From: F1-20-MAGs119 sp040401695 | GTDB taxonomy: Bacteria; Actinomycetota; Acidimicrobiia; Acidimicrobiales; Ilumatobacteraceae | Reading direction: 5' to 3' | Length of the DNA: 14,119 nucleotides | Assembly (NCBI GenBank): GCA_040401695.1 | Contig: JBBANY010000059.1 | Location: 1 to 14,119, forward strand | Part shown: in pieces, positions 6,881 through 14,119 of the stretch | Layout: each line of letters begins with the position of its first letter | Position numbering within the stretch: position 1 is the stretch's first letter | The notes under the pieces: generated by a model | The model's database searches: none | Told to the model about the DNA's origin: nothing | What the model saw: only the letters and a program-made list of their open reading frames with translations | Translations under genes and position numbers: made by a program

Positions 6881-6932
6881 AAGGGTTCTCGGTGCGCAGC
6901 TACCCGCTTTTTGCTACGTGGTGCGCCGAGAA
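6881..6932 (+). repeat. 52-bp hairpin repeat, left copy (inverted relative to 7858-7909)
   Basis: This copy matches the reverse complement of 7858-7909 at 47 of 52 positions, including 23 identical bases at 6897-6919 (core CAGCTACCCGCTTTTTGCTA). The ends pair with each other: 6886-6897 with 6921-6932 forms a 12-bp stem with two G-U pairs in the plus-strand RNA. The loop holds two direct GCTAC copies around a T run. It lies between the VOC stop and the SMP-30 ribosome site. It is likely a REP-like dispersed repeat, possibly also a transcript end. Confidence 0.85.
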
Positions 6933-6964
6933 ATGGGTCGGTACAACCCGAGAAAGGGACCGAG

Positions 6965-7843
6965 ATGTCACGTGAAGTGAAGGTTCTGGCGGAAGGCATC
7001 TACTTCGGCGAAGGACCGCGCTGGCGCAATGGTCGGCTGTGGTTCAGCGACTTCTACGCCCACGCCGTGAAGTCGGTGTCGCCCGCGGGGGACCTGCGCA
7101 CCGAATTCGAAATCGATGACCAGCCGTCGGGTCTTGGCTGGATGCCTGACGGATCGATGTTGATCGTCGGAATGACGAAACGCCAGGTCCTGCGGCGGAC
7201 GGCCGACGGCAAGGTGTCGGTGCATGCCGATCTGTCCGATATCGCGACGTTCCATTGCAACGACATGGTCGTCGATGCCGAAGGTCGCGCGTTCGTGGGC
7301 AACTTCGGCTTCAACCTGGATGAAGAAGTGGCCAGTCGACCGGTGGAAGAAGTGATCGCCAACCACAAGACGGCGAAGTTGGCGTGCGTCTCGCCATCGG
7401 GGAAGGTTCGCGTCGCTGCAGAGGACATGCACTTCCCGAACGGCTCGGTGATCACTCCCGACGGCAAGACGCTGATCGTCGGCGAGACCGTCGGGTTCTG
7501 TCTGACCGCCTTCGACATCGCGTCAGACGGTTCGTTGAGCAATCGCCGCGTCTGGGCTCCGACTCTTCCGAGGATTCCCGACGGGATCTGTCTCGATGCG
7601 GAAGGCGCCGTGTGGTTCGCCAATCCGATGGCAACTGAATGTGTGCGTATTGCAGAGGGTGGGGAAGTGCTCGAGGTTGTCGAAACGGGTCAGTTGTGCT
7701 TTGCGTGCATGTTGGGTGGCGACGACGGCAAGACACTCTTCCTGCTGACGGCCGACTCGGCCGACGCCCATGCCGCGGCGGCAAAACCAAGCGGACGGAT
7801 CATGGTCTGCGAGGTCGACGTCGCACGTGCCGGGCTTCCGTGA
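6965..7843 (+). CDS. SMP-30/gluconolactonase/LRE family protein
   Basis: This is a six-bladed beta-propeller lactonase-like protein of 292 residues. Family members hydrolyse sugar or other lactones with a bound divalent metal. The expected metal ligands are all visible: Glu16 in YFGEGPRW, Asn159 in HFPNGS and Asp206 in RIPDGICLD. Asn99 (HCNDMVVD) matches the substrate-side Asn. Repeated PDG/DGK blade turns occur throughout. The ATG at 6965 follows AAGGGA with a five-base gap; an upstream in-frame GTG at 6911 lies inside the repeat and is less likely. The gene stands alone between two inverted copies of a 52-bp repeat and converges on the importer operon. A lactone-opening role beside the dienelactone hydrolase is plausible; the true substrate is unknown. 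Confidence 0.9.
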   Translation: MSREVKVLAEGIYFGEGPRWRNGRLWFSDFYAHAVKSVSPAGDLRTEFEIDDQPSGLGWMPDGSMLIVGMTKRQVLRRTADGKVSVHADLSDIATFHCNDMVVDAEGRAFVGNFGFNLDEEVASRPVEEVIANHKTAKLACVSPSGKVRVAAEDMHFPNGSVITPDGKTLIVGETVGFCLTAFDIASDGSLSNRRVWAPTLPRIPDGICLDAEGAVWFANPMATECVRIAEGGEVLEVVETGQLCFACMLGGDDGKTLFLLTADSADAHAAAAKPSGRIMVCEVDVARAGLP

Positions 7844-7857
7844 CGCGCGAGTAGCGC

Positions 7858-7909
7858 TTTTCGGCGCAGGACGTAGCAAAAAGCGGGTAGCTGTGCGCCG
7901 AGAACCCTT
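7858..7909 (-). repeat. 52-bp hairpin repeat, right copy (inverted relative to 6881-6932)
   Basis: This is the reverse-complement partner of 6881-6932, with five substitutions. Three of them lie in stem positions and still allow pairing in plus-strand RNA (T-G versus C-G, G-T versus A-T, C-G versus a G-U pair). The arms are 7858-7868 and 7894-7904, 11 bp with one G-U. It occupies most of the 72-base gap between the convergent SMP-30 and ATPase genes, where it could also serve as a two-way terminator, although no T-run follows the stem. Confidence 0.85.
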
Positions 7910-7915
7910 GGGGGT

Positions 7916-8902
7916 TTAGCGGGGGTGGTGGCAGGCCACGTAGTGGCCGACGGAAACCTCGGTGAGTTGAGGCTCTTCGTTCGCGCACTTCTCAGTGGCT
8001 GCGGGACAACGCGTGCGGAAGCGACAACCCGACGGCGGATTGGCCGGTGACGGCGGCTCGCCTTCAAGGATTGCGCGACCCGTCTGCTTCGTCGGGTCGG
8101 GAATCGGAATCGCACTGACGAGGGCGTGCGTGTAGTGGTGGCGAGGGTTCGTGGCGAGGTCGCCGGCGGGGGAGACCTCGCAGATCTTGCCGAGGTACAT
8201 CACGACGACGCGGTCGCTGATCGCGTGGACGACCGAAAGGTCGTGCGAGATGAACAAGAGCGACAGGCCGTAGCGGTCTTTCATGTCGCGGAGGATGTTG
8301 AGAATCTGCGACTGGATGCTGACGTCGAGCGACGACACAGGCTCATCGCAAATGAGCAACTTCGGTTCGAGGGTGAGTGCCCGGGCGATGCTGATGCGCT
8401 GGCACTGACCACCCGAGAACTCGGTGGGCTTGCGGTCGCCGACCACTTCGGGATCGAGGCCGACCGACGAGAGGAGATCACGAACCTTCGCCGCACGCTC
8501 TTCTTCGTTGCCGCGGCCCCACACCTTGAGCGGCTGCTCGACGAGACTTTTCACCTTCATGTGCGGGTCGAGCGAACTGATGGAGTCCTGGAAGATCATC
8601 TGCATCGCAGGACGGACGTTGCGCAGTTCCTCGCCGCGCAGGCCGGCGATTTCGAGCCCCATCAACTTGATGGATCCACCACCGTTCGGGATGAGTCGCA
8701 TGATCGCCTTGGCGAGCGTCGACTTGCCACAGCCAGATTCGCCGACGACGGCCAGTGTTTCGCCCTCGCGGATGTCGATGCTGATGCCCGAGACTGCTTG
8801 GACCGACTGGCCACCCGGCGTCTCGTAGGTGACGACGAGATCTTCGACGCGAAGAACCGGGTCGCCCGTGGTCGACAGGTGCGCCTTGCCTGTGCCCGCC
8901 AT
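7916..8902 (-). CDS. Peptide/nickel-type ABC importer ATP-binding protein (OppF/DppF-like)
   Basis: This cytoplasmic ATPase of 328 residues energises the importer encoded upstream. Motifs in order are Walker A GESGCGKST (54-62), Q-loop Gln105 in IFQDS, signature FSGGQ (162-166), Walker B LLICDE (182-187) with SSLD D-loop, and H-loop His220 in FISHD. The C-terminal extension with GCRFRTRCPAATEKC is the cysteine-bearing tail typical of oligopeptide-transporter ATPases. The ATG at 8902 lies one base after the stop of the partner ATPase gene, so the two are coupled. It is the last gene of the operon; its TAA is next to the hairpin repeat at 7858-7909. The substrate class (peptide, nickel or other) cannot be fixed from the ATPase. 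Confidence 0.95.
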   Translation of the reverse strand: MAGTGKAHLSTTGDPVLRVEDLVVTYETPGGQSVQAVSGISIDIREGETLAVVGESGCGKSTLAKAIMRLIPNGGGSIKLMGLEIAGLRGEELRNVRPAMQMIFQDSISSLDPHMKVKSLVEQPLKVWGRGNEEERAAKVRDLLSSVGLDPEVVGDRKPTEFSGGQCQRISIARALTLEPKLLICDEPVSSLDVSIQSQILNILRDMKDRYGLSLLFISHDLSVVHAISDRVVVMYLGKICEVSPAGDLATNPRHHYTHALVSAIPIPDPTKQTGRAILEGEPPSPANPPSGCRFRTRCPAATEKCANEEPQLTEVSVGHYVACHHPR

Positions 8903-8903
8903 G

Positions 8904-9854
<951 letters not shown>

Positions 9855-9858
<4 letters not shown>

Positions 9859-10706
9859 ATCCGTGACTCTCGGTTGTCGATGCGCTTGCGGAAGTAGTCA
9901 CCGAAGAAGTTGAGCGACATGACGGTGAGGGCAATCGCGACCACCGGCCAGAGCACCGCCTGCGGGCAGTCGACGATCTGCGGTCGGTTCTTGGCGAGGA
10001 GCGAACCCCAGCTCTCGCCCGGGTCGGTTCCGACGCCGAGAATGGCGAGACCACCCTCGACCACAATCACGACGCCCGCGGCCAGAAAGCCGACCGACAT
10101 CATCGAGGGCACCACGTTCGGCGTGATGTGGCTCCACATGATGTTGCGACGCTTCATGCCGATCGATTCGGCAACCTGAACGAACTCACGCCCGGTCCAC
10201 GACAGTGCCGACGACCGCGCGAGGCGACCGAGGATCGGAATGAGCGCGAAGGTGAGGGCGATGATGATCACGAGAACGCGCGGGATGCGACCCTCGGGGT
10301 TCGTCGGTGTGGGGGAGGAGAGAACAGCCACCATTGCGAACGTGAGGATCAGGTTCGGGATCGAGAGCGTCACGTTGAAGTACATCGTGATGACCGAATC
10401 GACCCAGCCTCGCCAATAGGCAGCAACTATGCCAAGCGCACCGCCGATGAGCATGCCGATCGCAACGCACACGAATGCGATCAGAATCGACATGCGGGTC
10501 CCGTGAATGATCGACGAAAGAATGTCGATGCCATCGAGGTCGGTACCGAGGATGTGCTTGCCCGAAAACACGCCGGCGCCGGCATTTTCGAAGAAGTACT
10601 CCTTGTGGTCCGGAAGCGGCAAAGCATCGCCGATGACGGCAATGAGAACCATCAGTGCGAGCCAGCCACTGGCGAGATAGAAGCCGAGGGTCTTACGCGG
10701 CGCCAC
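9855..10706 (-). CDS. ABC importer permease, DppC/OppC-like
   Basis: This inner-membrane permease subunit has 283 residues from the GTG at 10706. Hydrophobic segments include a first helix (FYLASGWLALMVLIAVIG), then SILIAFVCVAIGMLIGGALG, SIPNLILTFAMVAVL, VLVIIIALTFALIPILG, MMSVGFLAAGVVIVVEGG and AVLWPVVAIALTVMSLNF. The EAA coupling loop that contacts the ATPases is the EFVQVAESIGMKRRNIMW stretch. HILGTDLDGIDILSSIIHG is the conserved periplasm-side start of DppC proteins. I choose GTG 10706 because AGGAG lies five bases before it; a GTG at 10721 would add five residues. It overlaps the permease B gene by 14 bases and the ATPase D start by four. Confidence 0.93.
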
Positions 10707-11700
10707 GATGGCTCCTGACACGCGGATCGACGATCGCGTAGAAAGTGTCGACGATCGCGTTGAAGAGAACGTAGAAAATCGTCACGAGCGCGACCAACGA
10801 CTGGATGCCCAGATACTGACGCGAATTGAGCGACGTCGTGAGCAGCAGCCCGAAGCCGTCGAGAGCGAAAATCGACTCGATGATGACGGCGCCGCCGATG
10901 AGAGAACCCATGTTGAGTGCTGCCGAGGTCATGAGGGTCAGGCTCGACGGGCGGAAAGCGTGGCGCCAGAGGATGTAGCGATCGGACAGGCCCTTCGATG
11001 AAGCCATCGTGACGAAGTCTTCCTTCAAGGTCGCGATCATGTCGCCGCGCAACAGGCGCGTCTGGGTGGCGATGAGGCCGAAGGACAGCGAGAAAACCGG
11101 GAGAGCCACGGATTTGAGGTGCTCACCCAAACTGTCACGCATCGTGGTGTAGCCGACCGCCGGAAAGATTTCGAACTGCACCGCGAAGAGGTACATGAGA
11201 ATGAGGGCGATCGCGAAGTTCGGAATCGATGACAACGCGAACATTGCATTGCTGACGATTCGGTCGAACTTGCCGTCGGCGCGGTAGGCCATCACGACGG
11301 CGATCGGAATCGACACGATCAGCGAGAAAATCATCGTGTACACCATGATCAGGAGTGATCGAGGAAGGACGTTGCCAATCAGCGTGGAGATTTGCGCACC
11401 TTCGGAGGTGTTGGCGCTGTAGAAGTAACCGAAGTCGCCCTGTACGAAGTTCCCGAGCCACTTGAAGTAGTAGACGAAGACGTTGTCGTTCAGTCCGAGG
11501 TTTTGGCGCAACTCGTCATGCTGTTCGGGCGTGCCGTAGGGGAGAAGCGTGATCGCCGGGTCGCCCGGCAAGAGGCGCACGAGGACCGTCACGCCGAATG
11601 TGGCGAGAATCAATACGAGGAGAGCCTTGCCGACGATGAACGCAACGTTCTTCGCCTTGCGCGCAGCAGCGCTGGTGCTTGCTGTGGTGCCCCCGCTCAC
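10693..11700 (-). CDS. ABC importer permease, DppB/OppB-like
   Basis: This inner-membrane permease subunit has 335 residues. The N-terminal helix (VGKALLVLILATFGVTVLVRLLPGDP) ends in the LLPGDP motif typical of DppB proteins. Further membrane segments follow, such as LLIMVYTMIFSLIVSIPIAVVMAY and IPNFAIALILMYLFAV. The EAA coupling loop is DFVTMASSKGLSDRYILW. IGGAVIIESIFALDGFGLLL and SLVALVTIFYVLFNAIVDTFYAIVDPRVR are standard C-terminal elements. The GTG at 11700 is used because an in-frame TGA lies closely upstream; no good ribosome site is visible. It follows the binding-protein gene after a 114-base gap that holds a strong terminator hairpin, so expression should be lower than that of the binding protein or partly independent. 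Confidence 0.93.
   Translation of the reverse strand: MSGGTTASTSAAARKAKNVAFIVGKALLVLILATFGVTVLVRLLPGDPAITLLPYGTPEQHDELRQNLGLNDNVFVYYFKWLGNFVQGDFGYFYSANTSEGAQISTLIGNVLPRSLLIMVYTMIFSLIVSIPIAVVMAYRADGKFDRIVSNAMFALSSIPNFAIALILMYLFAVQFEIFPAVGYTTMRDSLGEHLKSVALPVFSLSFGLIATQTRLLRGDMIATLKEDFVTMASSKGLSDRYILWRHAFRPSSLTLMTSAALNMGSLIGGAVIIESIFALDGFGLLLTTSLNSRQYLGIQSLVALVTIFYVLFNAIVDTFYAIVDPRVRSHRGAA
10712..10716 (-). promoter_or_regulatory. Shine-Dalgarno site that decides the permease C start
   Basis: On the minus strand this reads AGGAG, five bases before the GTG at 10706. It lies inside the end of the permease B gene and favours 10706 over the GTG at 10721. Confidence 0.7.
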
Positions 11701-11757
11701 GAAGCATCACACTACATGACTCCGAAACGTCGCGAGAACAGAAACGAAAAAACGAAA

Positions 11758-11787
11758 GAGGCGCGGCACCCGAAGGTGCCGCGCCTC
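11758..11787 (-). terminator. Strong intrinsic terminator/attenuator between binding-protein and permease genes
   Basis: In the minus-strand RNA, GAGGCGCGGCACC pairs perfectly with GGUGCCGCGCCUC across a UUCG tetraloop (13 bp, extendable by one A-U pair). A U-rich tail follows (UUUCGUUUUUU, about 11756-11746). It lies 27 bases after the binding-protein stop. Partial read-through would give more binding protein than transporter, a common arrangement in such operons. Confidence 0.9.
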
Positions 11788-11814
11788 TCGACGTGACGTT
11801 TCGTCAGATGGCTT

Positions 11815-13578
11815 TTACTTGCCGACCTTCTTCACCGAAGCAAAGTCGAAGCCGGAGCCGTTGACGAGCGGACGGTTGCCGCCACCCGGCAGCGGGGTCG
11901 CGCCGACGCCCTGCGCGGTGTTGTTCCATGCAAGGAACCCACCTTCGAGGTATGCCGGATGCCAGTAGCTCTTCTCCTGCAGTTCCTTCACGCAAGGTGC
12001 GAACGCTTTCCTGGTGGAAAGTGCGCGCGCGTCAGTGAAGCACTTGGCGAGAGCCGGGTTGCTGAGGCGGAAGCCCGACATTTCGAGGTTCGTGTTGGTG
12101 ACGAACAGCAGCGAGAAGTCGGCGTAGTAGCCGCTTGCGACCGCGAACAGGCTGACGTGGTTCGTCAGACCGAACGCACCCGCGATGACGAGCGACGACG
12201 ACACGGGCTGGCCGACGTTGCAGGTGATTCCGGCCTTGGCCATCATGTCGCAGATCAACTGGCTGCTCTCACCCGAGGTGCTGGTGGTGTTGCGCGGCAT
12301 GATGAATTCCATCTTGTCGACGCCGGCTTCCTTCTTGTACGCCTCGACAGCTGCCTTGGCCTTCGTCAGGTTGAAGGTCTTCGACTGCTTCGGTTGATGG
12401 AAGGGGTGGATCGGCGGCGCGATGGCCGACGACGGCTTGCCGTTGCCCTTCGTCATGACGCGGGTGTAGGTCGCCGAGTCGAAGGCGTACGCGAACGCAT
12501 CGCGGGCATTCTGGCTCCAGAACGGCGAGCCGGAGGGCTTGCCGGTGGCGGTCACCTTGCTCGTGTTGAGGTGGAACGTCCAGGCACCGTCGATCGGACC
12601 CGAGTACAGGGTCACCTTCTTGCCCATCTTCTTCAGAGAGTTGAGCGAAGTTCCTTCGCCCGCTCCGAAGAGCGCGATGTCGACGGCGTTGGTGCGCACA
12701 GCGGCGACCTTGGCAGCCGAGTCACCCAGGATGCGGAAGGTTGCCTGCTCGGCCTTCGGCAGCGGGTTCTTTGCGGTGCTGCGCCAATAGACCGGGTTCG
12801 CCACCATAACGGTGTCAGCGGTTGTCTCCTTTGCGCCCTTCGTCTGGAGCTTGAACGGGCCCGTGCCGATGGTTGCCTCGGCGGTGAGACCGCAGTCCTT
12901 GCTCTTCAGCGAGTTGGTCGACAGCAATGCCGAACGGCCGAAGTTCCAGAGAAGGAACGGGAAGTTCGGGCGCGGCGTCGCAAGGTTGAACTCGAGGGTC
13001 AGCGTGTCCTTGACGACGACTGCTGCGTCGACCTTTGCCTTGATGGCGAGGACGGACTTGAGGTCGCCCTTGGCGGCTGCGCCGTAAGCGACCGTCAGCT
13101 CGGCAATCGAGCTACCGAACAAGTCGGTCCATGCGATTGCGGGAAGCGACGGGGCCTGGGCCTGCGGTCCGAAGATTGCAGGTCCGAGACCGGCTTGTGC
13201 GTACATGTTCGCAACGACGTTCGCGGCATCGAATGCCGAACCGTCTGAGTACTTGATGCCTTCACGCAGAACGACGGTCCACTTCGAGGCATCGGCGCCC
13301 TTGGTGACGCTCTTCGCCGTGTTCGGCACCATCTTGCCCTTGTCGTTGACGATGGTGAGCGTTTCGAGAACCGCGTTCTTCGCTGCCACCTGGTCGATAC
13401 CCGGCGAGTCCTGAGTGCACCAGCCTGCGTTGGGTTCGTTGATCGCGATGATCAAGTTGTTCTTCGCGCTGGTGGCGTTGACCACCGCGGCAGGTGCGGT
13501 TGCTGCAACGGACCCGAACAGCACTGCTGCGCCGGTCCACTTCACCACCCGCGACCTCTTCGTCGCTCGTGTCGACAT
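11815..13578 (-). CDS. ABC importer substrate-binding protein, family 5 (peptide/nickel type)
   Basis: This secreted solute receptor of 587 residues captures the substrate and delivers it to permeases B and C. The start is the ATG at 13578, preceded by AGAGGGG with a four-base gap; the open frame upstream to 13812 only overlaps the promoter region and the end of upp. The N-terminus has a basic stretch (RATKRSRVVK), a hydrophobic core and a likely cleavage after NATSA near residue 38. No lipobox cysteine is present, so it looks like a free secreted protein or one held in another way. The family 5 signature is visible as KWTVVLREGIKYSDGSAFDAANVV at about 99-122, and a GAWTFHLNTSK strand follows later. 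Cys54 (GWCTQDSPG) is in the mature part. The ligand cannot be predicted. Confidence 0.92.
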   Translation of the reverse strand: MSTRATKRSRVVKWTGAAVLFGSVAATAPAAVVNATSAKNNLIIAINEPNAGWCTQDSPGIDQVAAKNAVLETLTIVNDKGKMVPNTAKSVTKGADASKWTVVLREGIKYSDGSAFDAANVVANMYAQAGLGPAIFGPQAQAPSLPAIAWTDLFGSSIAELTVAYGAAAKGDLKSVLAIKAKVDAAVVVKDTLTLEFNLATPRPNFPFLLWNFGRSALLSTNSLKSKDCGLTAEATIGTGPFKLQTKGAKETTADTVMVANPVYWRSTAKNPLPKAEQATFRILGDSAAKVAAVRTNAVDIALFGAGEGTSLNSLKKMGKKVTLYSGPIDGAWTFHLNTSKVTATGKPSGSPFWSQNARDAFAYAFDSATYTRVMTKGNGKPSSAIAPPIHPFHQPKQSKTFNLTKAKAAVEAYKKEAGVDKMEFIMPRNTTSTSGESSQLICDMMAKAGITCNVGQPVSSSLVIAGAFGLTNHVSLFAVASGYYADFSLLFVTNTNLEMSGFRLSNPALAKCFTDARALSTRKAFAPCVKELQEKSYWHPAYLEGGFLAWNNTAQGVGATPLPGGGNRPLVNGSGFDFASVKKVGK

Positions 13579-13604
13579 GTTTCCCCTCTTTTTGTTGTGT
13601 GACG

Positions 13605-13620
13605 ACGCCGGGATCGGCGT
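13605..13620 (-). other. Small inverted repeat in the 5' leader of the binding-protein gene
   Basis: The minus strand reads ACGCCG, ATCC, CGGCGT: a perfect 6-bp stem with a four-base loop. It lies 27-42 bases upstream of the ATG and downstream of the candidate -10 box, hence within the leader. It could be an operator or a stabilising hairpin. The arms are short and chance is possible in GC-rich DNA. Confidence 0.35.
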
Positions 13621-13630
13621 GTCTGTTGTC

Positions 13631-13659
13631 ACAATACTGCCACGTCCCTGAGGGGGCAA
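13631..13659 (-). promoter_or_regulatory. Candidate promoter of the importer operon
   Basis: On the minus strand TTGCCC (13659-13654) and TATTGT (13636-13631) are separated by 17 bases, each matching four of six consensus positions. This would start transcription about 46 bases upstream of the ATG at 13578. Predicted by eye only. Confidence 0.4.
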
Positions 13660-13729
13660 CGGTCTGTCAGGCGTTTCTTGCCGATTCTCTCGTGCGTCGT
13701 ACAACATTGTTCGGTGCAACGAAGCGGAC

Positions 13730-13741
13730 TTTTCGACAATG
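13730..13741. promoter_or_regulatory. 12-base match to half of the central operator
   Basis: TTTTCGACAATG here is the reverse complement of bases 3490-3501 of the palindrome, one full arm plus three spacer bases. The second arm is not present. It sits about 152 bases upstream of the binding-protein start and about 70 bases behind the candidate -35 box. It may be a degenerate site of the same regulator, or chance. Confidence 0.35.
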
Positions 13742-13777
13742 GAAAAAGGTTTCTTGTCAGTGCCGATCTTGACGGTG

Positions 13778-14119
13778 TCAGTGTGGCGCGCCGAACTGGC
13801 GGTCGCCTGCATCGCCGAGGCCGGGAACGATGAAGGCGTTCTCGTTCAACCGCTCGTCAACTGATGCCGTATAGATGAGGAGATCAAGGCCCTCGGCTTC
13901 GAGGAACGCAATGCCCTCCGGAGCGGCAAGCGCGCACACAACGGTGATGGGTCCCTCTGCGCCGCGCTCGAGGAGCAGTCGACAGGTGTGGGCGAGTGAA
14001 CCCCCGGTGGCGAGCATCGGATCGAGAACGATGCAGAGGCGACCGGCCAGGCTTTCGGGCAACTTGTTGACGTAGGGCTTGGGTTGAAACGTCTCCTCGT
14101 CGCGGCTGATACCGATGAA
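13778..14119 (-). CDS. upp: Uracil phosphoribosyltransferase, C-terminal part (5' end outside the window)
   Basis: This pyrimidine-salvage enzyme converts uracil and PRPP to UMP. The frame is open to the end of the window, giving 113 residues, roughly the C-terminal half of the usual 210. It starts with GISRDEETFQPKPYVNKLP. The PRPP-binding loop follows as IVLDPMLATGGSL, then VCALAAPEGIAFLEA. The uracil-binding end reads IYTASVDERLNENAFIVPGLGDAGDRQFG. These are diagnostic of Upp and distinct from PyrR or adenine phosphoribosyltransferase. It ends 199 bases before the binding-protein start on the same strand; no clear terminator is seen after it, so some read-through into the importer is possible. 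Confidence 0.95.
   Translation of the reverse strand, partial: FIGISRDEETFQPKPYVNKLPESLAGRLCIVLDPMLATGGSLAHTCRLLLERGAEGPITVVCALAAPEGIAFLEAEGLDLLIYTASVDERLNENAFIVPGLGDAGDRQFGAPH

Noticed and set aside
6881..7909. An insertion sequence or composite transposon around the SMP-30 gene
   Set aside because: The inverted repeats are real, but no transposase, target-site duplication or change of codon style is visible. It is kept as a repeat finding only.
6881..7909. A CRISPR array
   Set aside because: There are only two repeat copies, in opposite orientation, about 1 kb apart with a gene between.
11792..11806. Small inverted repeat TGACG-TTT-CGTCA near the binding-protein stop
   Set aside because: The stem is only five bases, and the much stronger hairpin next to it explains termination.
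11959..13248. A 429-codon open frame on the plus strand
   Set aside because: It is antisense to the binding-protein gene. The composition is Arg/Gly/Val-rich and no family pattern is visible.
13579..13812. Upstream extension of the binding-protein frame to 13812
   Set aside because: It would bury the signal peptide, cover the promoter region and overlap upp. The ATG at 13578 has a strong ribosome site and begins a normal signal peptide.

Overview
The window looks like a high-GC actinobacterium. The best guess is Acidimicrobiia-like (Ilumatobacter type), probably from a metagenome assembly because a 10-N scaffold gap interrupts one gene. The reasons are two luciferase-like enzymes of the F420-dependent type, a mycobacterial-style FadE acyl-CoA dehydrogenase, many GTG starts, four-base start/stop overlaps, and apparent leaderless TANNNT promoters. 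The taxon is an inference from gene content.

Layout. (1) Bases 2-700 (+) hold the 3' end of galactokinase, converging on the next block. (2) Bases 690-3462 (-) form a tightly overlapped operon: an LLM-class oxidoreductase, a TetR regulator and an acyl-CoA dehydrogenase. (3) A 55-bp divergent region at 3463-3517 carries a perfect 9+4+9 palindrome exactly between two mirror-image leaderless promoters. (4) Bases 3518-6294 (+) hold dienelactone hydrolase, an antibiotic-biosynthesis-monooxygenase (ABM) domain protein, an enoyl-CoA hydratase-like protein and a second LLM oxidoreductase, followed by a VOC protein (6328-6876) and an SMP-30/gluconolactonase protein (6965-7843). (5) The SMP-30 gene is flanked by two inverted copies of a 52-bp hairpin-forming repeat. 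(6) Bases 7916-13578 (-) hold a peptide/nickel-family ABC importer, transcribed as binding protein, permease B, permease C, ATPase D, ATPase F, with a strong UUCG-loop terminator after the binding-protein gene. (7) Bases 13778-14119 (-) hold the 3' end of uracil phosphoribosyltransferase.

Working model (inference). Blocks 2-4 look like one TetR-controlled catabolic regulon. The LLM enzymes, VOC protein and ABM protein would carry out redox or ring chemistry; DLH and SMP-30 would open lactones; and the acyl-CoA dehydrogenase and enoyl-CoA hydratase-like protein would pass acids through beta-oxidation-type steps. The ABC importer next door may supply a substrate. A 12-base exact match to half of the central palindrome lies about 150 bp upstream of the binding-protein gene and hints at shared control. 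The substrate cannot be read from the sequence.

There is no gene-free stretch above 300 bases. The longest are 13579-13777 (promoter and 5' leader of the importer) and 11701-11814 (terminator). I saw no tRNA, rRNA, CRISPR array, transposase or integrase.
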